Of a stretch of 64,000 bases of DNA, positions 1 to 10,100 are shown one piece after another. This stretch comes from Numida meleagris (taxonomy: Eukaryota; Chordata; Aves; Galliformes; Numididae), in NCBI RefSeq assembly GCF_002078875.1, contig NC_034410.1, positions 102,802,138 through 102,866,137 on the forward strand. Reading direction: 5' to 3'. A program made the translations under genes and the position numbers. Under the pieces are notes generated by a model, which was given only the letters and a program-made list of their open reading frames with translations, was not told the origin of the DNA and did no database searches. Every line of letters begins with the position of its first letter. Within the stretch, counting starts at the first letter, position 1.

Positions 1-269
1 CTTGCTCTTTGCTGCACATTGTGCTTTTTGTACCACTGTAACAAATCACACGCCAAGCCCTGACTTCTGCAATTGCACTGCACTCACCTTGAGCAGGTGA
101 GCAGAGCTCCTTCAGCTTTATAGGCATAGGCAAGCTTCAGAACCCAGTGAAACACAGCCCTAAAATAGCTGAAGGTCACGCCGCCATCCCTAGCAGAGCA
201 GCACAACCCGACGACTGCCTTTCTGAAACAACTTTCAGCGTGCGGCGGGAAGTGCCAGCAAGGGCCGCG
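1..269. other. Upstream flank of TAF4B
   Basis: This is moderate-GC sequence upstream of the CpG island. No coding exon of an upstream neighbour was recognised (PSMA8 is the neighbour in mammals). It contains a perfect minus-strand 5' splice site (see separate entry). Confidence 0.6.
79..92 (-). promoter_or_regulatory. Strong minus-strand 5' splice site
   Basis: Read on the minus strand the sequence is TCAAG|GTGAGTG, with the exon ending at base 88. This is a near-perfect U1 site. It lies about 440 bases from the TATA-like box, in the direction that divergent transcription from the CpG island would take. It could end the first exon of a divergent transcript. Confidence 0.4.
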
Positions 270-465
270 GTTGTTTCCCAAGGGCAGCCGTGCGCCCGTC
301 CCCCGCTGCCTCTGCTCAGGCCGGGCACAGAGGCAGTAAGGGACGGCCCCCAGCTTCTGCTGGGGCCGAGTAGGCGGCAACACGAGACGCTCCCTCGGGA
401 GCGGGGTGCCCTTAGAGGACAGCAGGCAGCACCCAAACCCCTGCAGCGCCACGGGGCGCCTCCAG

Positions 466-480
466 CCCCGCCCCGTGACG
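466..480 (+). promoter_or_regulatory. GC box next to a TGACG (CRE/ATF half-site)
   Basis: CCCCGCCCC at 466-474 is a reverse-orientation Sp1/KLF GC box, directly followed by GTGACG at 475-480, a CRE/ATF half-site. Both lie about 50-60 bases upstream of the TATA-like element. Assignment is by motif only; no binding is shown. Confidence 0.4.
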
Positions 481-525
481 CGGCCCGGCGCGGAGCCTGG
501 GCGCCTGCGCGTCCTCCGCATGGCG

Positions 526-533
526 CTATAAAC
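526..533 (+). promoter_or_regulatory. TATA-like box
   Basis: CTATAAAC (TATAAA at 527-532) sits inside the CpG island. A TATA box here would place transcription start near 557-565 and give an unspliced 5'UTR of roughly 280 bases. It is the only TATA match on the + strand between the GC box and the start codon. TATA boxes are uncommon in CpG-island promoters, so its use is an inference. Confidence 0.45.
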
Positions 534-571
534 ACGGCGGGCGGCGGCCGAGCGCGGGCCCTGAGAAGCAC

Positions 572-596
572 GGGGCAGGGCTGGGCTGGGCTGGGC
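572..596 (+). promoter_or_regulatory. G-quadruplex motif in the promoter/5'UTR
   Basis: Five G-runs of 3-4 bases are separated by two-base loops (GGGGCA, then GGGCT repeats). This exceeds the usual four-run G4 pattern, and short loops favour a stable structure. It lies just downstream of the predicted start site, so it could act in DNA or in the 5'UTR RNA. Formation is inferred from the motif. Confidence 0.5.
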
Positions 597-677
597 GCCG
601 CCGCAGTAGGACGAGCCGGCGGCCCAGGCCCGCCCTCCGCCCGCCCTCTCTCCCTCCCGCCGGCAGGGGAGGCCGGG

Positions 678-688
678 CCCACGTGGGG
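678..688. promoter_or_regulatory. Palindromic E-box (CACGTG)
   Basis: CCCACGTGGGG contains the canonical E-box CACGTG at 680-685, with flanking bases that extend the palindrome. This is the site class bound by USF, MYC/MAX or MITF/TFE. It lies within the predicted 5'UTR part of the CpG island. Confidence 0.4.
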
Positions 689-719
689 CCGCTGAGCGGT
701 AGGCGGCGGCGGGGTGACC

Positions 720-761
720 ATGTGTGCTGGGCGGCGTGCCGCCGGCCGGGACAGCGCCTGA
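720..761 (+). other. Upstream ORF 1 (13 codons plus stop)
   Basis: ATG at 720 has a purine at -3, runs 13 codons and stops with TGA at 759-761. It is in the same frame as the main coding start, so its stop also marks the upstream limit of the TAF4B frame. This supports ATG 840 as the first usable in-frame start. Translation is not shown. Confidence 0.5.
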
Positions 762-771
762 GCGCTGAGCG

Positions 772-843
772 ATGCTGCGGGGCGGCGCGGGGCCCTACGC
801 GACCCGGCCGCCCCCCTCGCCTTCCCTTTCGCCTTCTCCATGA
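772..843 (+). other. Upstream ORF 2, overlapping the main start as ATGA
   Basis: ATG at 772 opens a 23-codon frame rich in Pro and Ser. Its TGA stop (841-843) shares bases with the main ATG (840-842), forming ATGA. Such overlaps are typical of termination-reinitiation coupling. The main ATG has a weak context (T at -3, A at +4), so this uORF could limit or tune TAF4B translation. Confidence 0.5.
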
Positions 844-1107
844 GCGCTCCGGCGGCGGCGGCCCCCGTCAGGCTGATGCCCGGCGGGCACCCGGAGCAGC
901 CGCCCGCCGGCTCTCCCGCCGGGGGCTCGGCTCCCGCGTGCGGCAGTCCCGCCGCCAAGGTGCCCGGCTGCCCGGCACCCTCCGCTCCCTCCGCGGGGCC
1001 CCCGGCGGTGCGGGCGGCTGCTGCGGGGGGCCCGCGGCCGGTGGTGGTGCCCAAGGGACCGCCCGCCGCCACCATCCAGCTGCCGGCCAACTTCCAGCTG
1101 CCCCCAG
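840..1107 (+). CDS. TAF4B: TAF4B exon 1
   Basis: The start is ATG 840, the first in-frame ATG after the stop at 759. The Ala/Pro/Gly-rich N-terminus ([16 protein letters not shown]) is not expected to fold. The exon ends in the block [12 protein letters not shown], which aligns with the human TAF4B sequence before its first intron. The donor is the perfect consensus CAG|GTGAGT at 1108, and the exon ends in phase 1. An in-frame ATG at 876 (Met13) is an alternative start with similarly weak context. Confidence 0.9.
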
Positions 1108-4100
1108 GTGAGTGCGCGCCCCGAGCCGCGGGGCCACACGCGCGTCCTCCTGCTTCGTCGCTCCGCGTGGGCAAGTGGGAGCTCAGGCAGCTGGGTGCGA
1201 TGGGGAAAGTTGGGATGAGTGCCCCAGGAGTTGGGAGCGGGTCGCTTTTCTGCCTGCGAGGCGGGTGGGTGAGGTGGGGTGTTCGTCTGCCTTGCAGACG
1301 TGGAGATCACAGGCTGCTCGAGTCGGACACTGTTAGGGGTGCTCGCAGCACCTGAGGTGGATGCAGGGTGGATGTGGAAGCCGCTGTGTAGGGCAACTTT
1401 TCGTGTTCCACGCGAGCTGTTACAGAGGAGTTCTTTTTGCTGTGGTGGCCAACCAGGCCCCTGCGAGCCCTTCGTGGAGCAAAACATCTCTCTGCATAAG
1501 GTGTGCAGTGAGAACGCTTGAAGTTCTTTTCTTTCTTTAACGCGTGTGTGGGAAATATGCTTACGGACATACTTCATGGAGCAGCAAAGAGAACACTGGT
1601 GCAGCGCCCATACAGCAGTGGTAGCGGTAACTTACAGCTTGGGATGGTACCAGAGACTGCCCAGGTGTTCCTACCTGCACTACAGTGACTGATACCACTA
1701 CTCTTACTCTGTTGAGGTATGCAATTGCCTAGTGCTATTGCTGCTGTAATTATTTTCTGCCAGGACAGCTCCTTTGTTGGAGCATCTTTCTCAGTTACTT
1801 CCAGGTAGGATGCTGCCTGAACGGAGGTCTGACTGTATGTTCGGTCCTGTGCTGCTGCTGCTTCTGCATGTTTGCATTTCCTCTTTTTGTTTCTCTTTCA
1901 TTTTTCTTTCATTATTTTTTCCGTTTCTTTTCTCAAAGACACGTGCCTCTTTGGGAGTTGTTAATATAAGGGAAAATAAAGTCTTTAATAAGTAAGTTTT
2001 GCTTTGGGTTTCCCAGCACTCGCATCGTGCTGTAATGTCTGAGTAGTCAGCAGTCAGGGATGAGTCAAACTCCTTGCCAACTTTACTCTGAAATGAAACA
2101 CGGTGGAAATTGTTTGTTTGTTTCTGTCTTTATTATTTAATTGTCGGGGCTCCCAAATCTTCAGGTGTTTTTACTTAATGCCAATACAGTCCAGAGAGTC
2201 AAAACGTTCAGTTAAACATCTTTCCATGCAGGTGAAGGCATGTATGAGTAGCTTGTAGTTTGGGAAGTGCGACTTAGCATTACTTTTTTTTTTTTCCTTT
2301 TTCCCTTTTTTTTTTTCTCCTATTATAGCTTGGTTTGGATATATGAAGGTATAGTGCTGGATGTAAACTGCCTTGTGTTGTGGCAGTAAGCAGATGTAAC
2401 AGAAGTGGTGTTACCCTTCTGTTGCATCATCTTGTTTTCCTTGCTCCTGGGACAAAACTAAGAAAGAAGACTTTGTGTTCAAACTTCAGAGGTGCCAGTA
2501 CCCTACAACATTTTAACTGGAATTTAATACTCTAAAAAGAGTACTGAAGATGTTGGATTTCACATGAATCAGTGAGTGTCTCCAGGAAATGTTTCGAAAT
2601 GATCATCCTAAGGACAATTTTAAAAATGCATTCTTGCTTGATAAAGTGTTAATGTTCTACCTCTGTCTTTATTACTCATTAAAAATTGAATCCATATAAA
2701 AATCATGCAAGTGCTTAACTGTAAGGTGGTATAGCATTAAAACTACAAATGTTGGACTACTTAGAAAAGACAGTGGAATAAAATACTGAATCCTTAAGCT
2801 TGCAGAGTTCATTCCAAAGAAATGATAAAACCTAGCCACACAGGCTAAAATGAGCTAGGAAGGGTGCACCTGGCTTTAGAACCGTGGCATTCAACCTGCA
2901 GTACCTGTGAAAGCTGGTAAGAAAAATGCATACAGAAAGTGTGCACCCTCTGAGCTGTAGTTGGAGGTGTTGGAAATGGCTTCTTTTAAGGAAAGGTGGA
3001 TGACAGCACCACTCTTATCAGTCATTTTGCAGTACTTGTGAACTTGCAGTCTAGAGCAGGTTTTGCTCTTATAGATAGTTGCTGTTTGCAGAAAAGAAAA
3101 GCACCCGGGAGAGCAGAACTTGACTTTATTGTTTAGGGGCAGAAAAAGTTCTTGAAAGACATGGATTTAGGCTGTTCTTTCTTTTTCAGCTTCTGCTTTT
3201 CCCTCCCTTGCCCAGAGTAAAGCCAAGAGGTGGGAAAGTTAATGTCTGATGACCAGGTATTTCACTCCTCTGAGCTTGAATTATGCTCCTGCCAAATGTT
3301 ACTTCACTAAGTTTCCCATGGAGGACTGTTGAGCTTCACAAGTTTTGCAGTGCATACAGAACCCAGACTTGCTCGTGACTAACAAGGGTTTTTCATCATT
3401 TTCCTCTGCAAAATGCAGGTTTGGGGCTGAATAGCCAGACTACTGCTGTGTTCCTCTTTTGTCCTTAGGTATCTCCTGTACCAGCAGTCATGAGGTGGGA
3501 GACCATGCCTGCCTGCCTGTACAATGTTTTCACATGAGAATTCTTTCACACACCTTTAGTAGGACAGATTCTACCCTGGAGCTTTGGTTATTGTATTTTG
3601 CTCTTAAATACTATTAGCTCTTAGACTGGGTGGTGGGGCTGTCTCTTCCTAAATAGAAGGAATTTTTAGATCATCAGTTACCCTCTTTGTTAACAAAAAC
3701 TTTTGCAGCATTTCAGAGTTTTGCACTTGATGAACTTGTCTACATGACTGGTGAAGACCAAGCAAGCACGGTGAGTGCAGTACTGCCAACAACATATGTC
3801 TCTGACCCCAACTCTTGTGACTGTGTGGTCTGTGCTGTTCCTCCCAAAACTGCAAATGTCTTATGTCATGGACCACATTCTTAACAGGGAATTGCACCCT
3901 TGGTTAACTTAAGTTTCCTACTGCAGGAGGAAATTGTTGGGCTGTGCTGTTAAAAGGAGGAAATGGGTGAAGGCCTGGGGAGGAGGAGGAGTGGTGATGT
4001 TTCTAGTAAAACTTATTGCATTTCTGATTCTCCTTCATTATAGCTGAGTAGTGCAAATACATCGTGTTAAGTAATATGAATGTTTTGAAGGGGCCATGAG

Positions 4101-7100
4101 AAATGTTCATACCTCAGCTTAGTGTCTTTGGGCCTGACACTGGTTTGGGCAAGTGGAGAGTAGAGAAGTAGTGTGAAAATGAGGAGAGCATCATCCTTTG
4201 ATTTCCTTTTTTCTTAACTTTTCTTGAACGCACTTCTCTGCATCTGTGGATTTTACACTGTCCCTCAAATTACATGCAGGTGTTGGAAGGGACAGTCAGA
4301 CGTATCTGCTTCTCTCTTGAAGGGACAACAAATTGCAGAGCTCAGCTGGCTGCTGAGCATCCTCAGTTGTTACCTTTGGATCTGCTTAATGTGTCAGGCT
4401 TTCTCTGGGAGAGAACTGATCTGCCTGCCTCTGGTTTGGTGTTGCTGATGAGCCAATACTGCTGGAGGTGTGTACTTCATGCATCTGGGCTTGTGTCCTG
4501 ACTCTGCCTGACTTTCGGCTAGCATGCAGGTGTGAGGTTCCGATGCTGCACCCAGGCTCCTCTCCATCTGCCTTGGAGGCAAAACAGTGGCAGGTACAGG
4601 TCCTTGGCTCCTGTTTGCAGTTCAGTTGTCTTTACTTGTGAATTTTGGCCTGTCCCTGACGAGCTTTCTGCTGCCCACAGCTTATCTGGGCTGATAGCGG
4701 GTAGCTGTTGAGAAGGCACAACTGAGTGTCGTGGCAGGAGGCAGGTGGACAGCAAGCAGGCACCTGTTGGAAGGAGGAGGGAGCTGAAGCGGTGTCCCTG
4801 TGTTTCTTCTAATTGTGTGGGTTCTCAGGTTGTTTGTGTAGGCAAAGGCAGGCAAACATCGGTGTCTGCCTCTGCACCTAGCTTAGCGGCTTTCCAGTAC
4901 TGCACTCCCAATCTCTCTTGTTCCGTTCTGTTTGTTGTTTCTTGGTTGTAAAGCTGCGTGAGGGATTTGTTGTTTTCATAGTTGCATCAGTTTGCTTTGG
5001 AATAGAAGAAAGGGCTATTTTTTAACTTCTTATTTTATGTTTTGATTGTTTAGGAGGTGGTTACTCAAAATGTTCTTTCAACTCATCAGGAAATTAGAGA
5101 CTTTGCTTCAAAGTCTGTAGTTCCTGGATGTGGACAGTTTCTTGAAGTCTGAGCATAAAGTTTGTCCTGTAGATGACCAGTAGGTGCTAAATGATGCATT
5201 CTTTCAATGTTTAATATCCCAGTGGTGCCCTCTGTTTAGCAGGCTTACCTGGGTTGATTGAAAACTTCTCTCTTCAAAAGAGCCAATGCATGTCAACTCT
5301 TTCATGAGGAGGGCTCAGCAAAGCTGTGGCAGACCTGAGGAACCAAATCAAATTTAACTGATAGCGAGTAAAAGTCTTCCGCTGCATCCAGTAGAAATTT
5401 CAACTGCTCTGTAGGATTTGATTTGACTTTCATGACTGAACGTATCTAGCAAAACAATGCCTTCATATCGTTAAAAGCGCTGCCCTATGGGAATTATGAT
5501 TTAAATCTTGGCAGTAGATATAAAGCTAATTTCTAGATTTATGGTTTTCACATAAAAGCAGATGCACTCTGAATACTGAAGCACTGAAATACGATGCTCA
5601 GTAAAATTAGTGTTTTAGGCTGTTCCAATCTTACAGTCAATTGGGCTGTATTGCACAGAATTACAGCTGCTGATTGGTGAATGTTTAACTTTTTTTAATC
5701 CTTAGAAAATGTGAGCCTGACTTCTATTGCTTTTGCAGTATTAAAGGACCCTTTAGGTTCTGGTAATAGCATCATCCATACGCAAGTGGATGAAAAAATA
5801 GTAAATATGTTTCAGCATTATTTTCTCAAAGACTGATAAAGTAGAAAAGTTTTGAATTGTTTATATTGAGCAGTTTGAAATAACAGCCTTCCTTAAGTTC
5901 TCCTACAGAACCAAGTACTTGCTGTGCCACATGGTGGAAATCTGTACTACGCTTATTGAGTAGAATTGCATCTTACAGTTACTTATGCAAGCCTTGCTAT
6001 AAGTTGCAAAGCTTTTGAAGAGTATAAAAAATGAATAACTTGTATTGTCCTAGGGTTTGTCTTTGTCTTTTGTCATCTGAAGTTTTTTGCATAAAGCTAC
6101 TTCTCTGAAAATTTTGGTGATTTCACAAGAAAAAGATGTTTAATTTACAAAGCAGAAAATACCACAATAGAGGCAGGTAATCTACTTGTTATTCAAATGG
6201 TGATGGTTAAGGTCTGTCCTGCCATTTCTGTCACCTTAAGAATGGAGTCCTCTGGCAGATCTTTTCTACCAATATCTCAGGAAAATACTCTTTAAACAAG
6301 ACTGAAGTAGGGATAACATGATGGCAGATGGAAAATCCTTGTTACTAATGAGCAAATCTAGTTTCTGTTAAGCCTGAAGAACTCATGAAGCTCAGTGTTC
6401 TTGCTGGATTACTTGGTGGAACAGATGGATGTTATGATGGCACTTGGTTTTCATAGCTTGTGTTTGCAGGCCTCTTCTAGTGCGCAGTCCCAGTTTGTCG
6501 GAGGCAGAAGAGATGGGTTTGTTAGTATTAGCTGCTCCTAGGAAAGTTTCTCACGTGGATATTCAGGCAGAATTGAAAGGTGGGTGATGCAGTATCCCCT
6601 GATTGGCACACCATCTGAAGGCTTTCACCTGCAGCTTGCCAAGTGGCAGATGGCAGCGATGGCAGCTAGTTGAAGTGGAGCCCTCAGGAAGCCAGATCCA
6701 TCTGACTGTTTGGTGGTGTACTACAAGGGAACCTTTATATTGAAGGAGTCAAATGTATTCATAGAATCACAGCGGTTGGAAAAGACCACCAAAATCATCT
6801 AGTCCAACGCTCATGTCTGTGTCTGCTCTAGACTATGTTACTCAGTGCAACATCTACCCTTTTCTTGAAAACCTGCCAGGACAGTGACTCCACCACCACC
6901 CTGGGCAGCCTGTTCCAAGACCTCACCACTCCTTCTGAGAAGAAATCTGTCCTAATATCCAATCTGAACCTCCCCTGGCACAACTTAAGGCTATTACTTC
7001 TCATCCTATTGCTTTTATGTGGGAGAAGAGGCTGACTCCCACCTCAATAAAATCTTTTCAGGGAGTTGTAGTGATAAGGTCTCCCCTGAGCCTCCTCTTC

Positions 7101-10100
7101 TCCAGACTGAACCATCCCAGTTCTCTCAGCTGCTCCCTGTAAGACTTCTGCTGCAGACCCTTCCCATCTCTTCTGCCCTTCTTCAGAACACCTTTATATG
7201 ACTTCTCATCACTGTTGAAATATCATGCATTGGTTACAGTTGCAACAGTATCTGTGTAGAGAGAAGTTAATACTTCCATGAAAGTTTTGCTGTCTTCTAC
7301 AACAATTTTTGTTTGCTCCATCCTGTTTAGAAGGTGGATAATCAGTGTTAAAACTCAGTGTTAGGCCCCTTGCTTGCCTTAATGAGATATGTGAAATATA
7401 TGAAAATCCATCCAATAGAGGGATGAATTTGTACTCTTGGAAGAAATCAAGTGGAATTCAACCTGCTGCTGCTGTTCTCTGAGCAAACTCCAAGAAAACA
7501 AATGTCTCATTGTAAAACTAATCTGGATTAATGGAGTTAATTCTCCTCTTAGTTAAAGGAGACAGGGATCCTAAGGGGGATGATATTGCCTTGTATGAGA
7601 ACTCTGTTGTGGTGCCAGTTTTGTTTTAGCATCTCGTGATTTAAAATTAAGTTTTTTATAATTAAACATTGTATAAATTTCTTGTTTCTCTGAAAGAGTG
7701 TTCTGGAAATGGTAAGTGCAGGGTACTGGTTCTTATAAACCGGTGTGCTGCTATGTGTCAGACTTCTAACTCAATATTTAAATAATTTAATTTCAGTAAA
7801 TACTAAGAATTCAGGGCAAGCTAGAAGAGGGTGTGGTGTATGGATTCAGTACCTTTTTGTAGCAGAAGTTCTCTTGAAAGTAAGGAGATGCCACTTGGGC
7901 TCTTTTGAGGTACCTATTGCTATCATCTGAGTCACCTGTTGCTATCATCTGGTATTGCTGTCATCTGAGTCTTCTGCAAATACACAAAACTCCTTCATGA
8001 AGTAACTTGGGTCCATTAGAACTCAAAGTCAGATCATTTTATCTATATACAATCCTAGAACTGTCTGATTCTTTAGGCAAGAAACCAAGCCTTGTGTAGT
8101 AAAGTTGCAAGCCGTGAAGATGGGGAAATGCTGATGGTAAATCATAGAATCATAGAATGGCCTGGGTTGAAAAGGACCTCAAAGATCATGTAGTTTCAAC
8201 CCCCCTGCTGAGTGCAAGGTCGCCAGCCACTAGACCAGGCTGCCCAGAGCCACGTCCAGCCTGGCCTTGAATATTTCCAGGGATGGGGCATCCACAACCT
8301 CCTTGGTCAACCTGTTCCAGTGCGTCACCACCCTTTGAGTGAAAAACTTCCTCCTAACATCTAACCTAAATCTCCCCTGTCTTAGTTTAAAACCATTCCC
8401 CCTTGTCCTATCACTATCAACCCATGTAAACAGTCGTACCCCCTTCTGTTTATGTGCTCCCTTCAAGTACTGGAAGGGAACCACAGAATGATCCCAGGGG
8501 CTGAAAGACATGGCTCAAGGACGTGAGCTAGATGTTCTCACGATATCAGATAAGACTGTGCCTCACAGAATGCGAAGTTGGCTTGGAATCCCATATGCTT
8601 GTCCATAATAAAACCAGAAACTCTTGGGATTCTAGTGTAATAAATACACTTTGAATTTGAATAGAAACAGTAGTGCTATCGTGGAACAAGGCCCAGAAAA
8701 CATTTATGATCTGTCAGTTATTTACAGCCCCTCCAAGATTCAACACAATGTCCAGATTTTCTTCAATGTTTGGTATGGACATCTGTTGCTTGCTATAAAT
8801 AAAAGGTGCTCTACTTTGCAGATGGAGTGGTTATGTTTTTGTATAGGACTTTTTCTGTAACTCTGTAAAATTGCATGGATATTAACATATTTTCAAATAA
8901 TGAAGTTTGAACTGTGTGCACAGTGTAGGAAAACTCTTAATGGGAGCACAGGCCTGTACTCTCTGAAAAGGCTTAAATGCTGGGGGGAGAGTGGGGAGAG
9001 GGTGGGACTGCTAGTCTGTGAAACAGAGATATCTGTCTGGGCGCAAAAAATGCATTAGTGAGCAGCTAGCATCCAAAAGTTTGGATAAGACTTACTGATT
9101 AAGCTGGGTCTGAAACTTGGCTTCAGATATTTGTGTTTTTAGCATTTTGTTACATTAGAAGTTACTGGCCAGAGCGTTGTGGTTTAACCCAGCAGGTGGC
9201 TCAGCACCATGTGGTCGTTTGCTCACTCCCCCCTCCTTCCCAGTGGTATGGGGGAGAGAATAAAACAGGGAAAAAAACAAAAAACCCACCAAAGTAGAAC
9301 TCGTGGATTGAGATAAAACTGTTTACTAAGTTAGAGAAAAGGAAAATAGTTATGACTATATGTATATATGAATGTATATAACAAGTGATGCACGAGTAGC
9401 TGCTCAGCACTCCCTAGCCAATGCCCAGCTAGCCTCTGAGCTGTGGAAGAGGGAAAGATGAACTCCCACCCAACTTAAAACTTGTTCTGCTTGATGTCAT
9501 GTGGTATGGAATATTCCTTTGGCCAGTTTAAGTCAGCTGTCCTAATTCTTCACTCCCAGCTCCTTTGTCCCTTTGCTGTGAATGGACTTGCCTTTGTACA
9601 GCGCTGTTTAGCAGGCAATTGTAAATGTCTCTGTGTTATCAACATTGTTTTTCTCCTAGTACAGCATCATATCAGACACTCTGAAGAAACCAATTCTGTC
9701 ACATCTGAAACAAAGACACAGAGTTCACAAGTTCATGTTGTGGTGTTTGTGCAATTGGCAAAGATGCAATCAACTCATTTGAAGCACTTGTGGGGTATGG
9801 TATTTCCCTGCACCCTTGTGTTTTATCGAGCCTATCTCTGCTCTCTTGTAGCATAAGCACAAATTAAGATTATTCCCTTTTGAATCTTTTCTTGATGTGG
9901 AGATCCATGTATCTCTGTGCAAAACAAGGTGTCTTCAATTAGAAGTAAAAGTTGGGCATCGCATGGTGGTACTGCAAAATCCGTGCACTTGTCACAGTTT
10001 CTGAATCAGTGGAACCAAGACCCAATAGTATACAAACGTCCCTGGACCAGGGAAACCATGCAAAGGGTATCATATGAGATATGTAATAATTCAATTTGTG

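Larger units (their letters stand above)
270..1150. promoter_or_regulatory. CpG island spanning the TAF4B promoter and exon 1
   Basis: This stretch is strongly GC-rich with dense CpG, in sharp contrast to the AT-rich sequence that follows. It covers the presumed transcription start, the 5'UTR and all of coding exon 1. The edges are judged by eye. The base composition also explains the many overlapping long open frames on both strands here, which should not be read as genes. Confidence 0.85.

Noticed and set aside
176..1577. Several long open frames on both strands across the promoter and exon 1
   Set aside because: High GC lowers stop-codon frequency in every frame. Only the frame from 840 to 1107 joins in phase to conserved TAF4B exons. 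The others lack homology and context.
8230..8511. 93-codon minus-strand protein as a host gene
   Set aside because: It is the C-terminal remnant of the CR1 reverse-transcriptase protein, adjacent to the CR1 terminal repeat.
9482..9856. 124-codon + frame as a gene
   Set aside because: Most of it lies inside the solo LTR and the rest is flanking intron. No viral or host protein is recognised.
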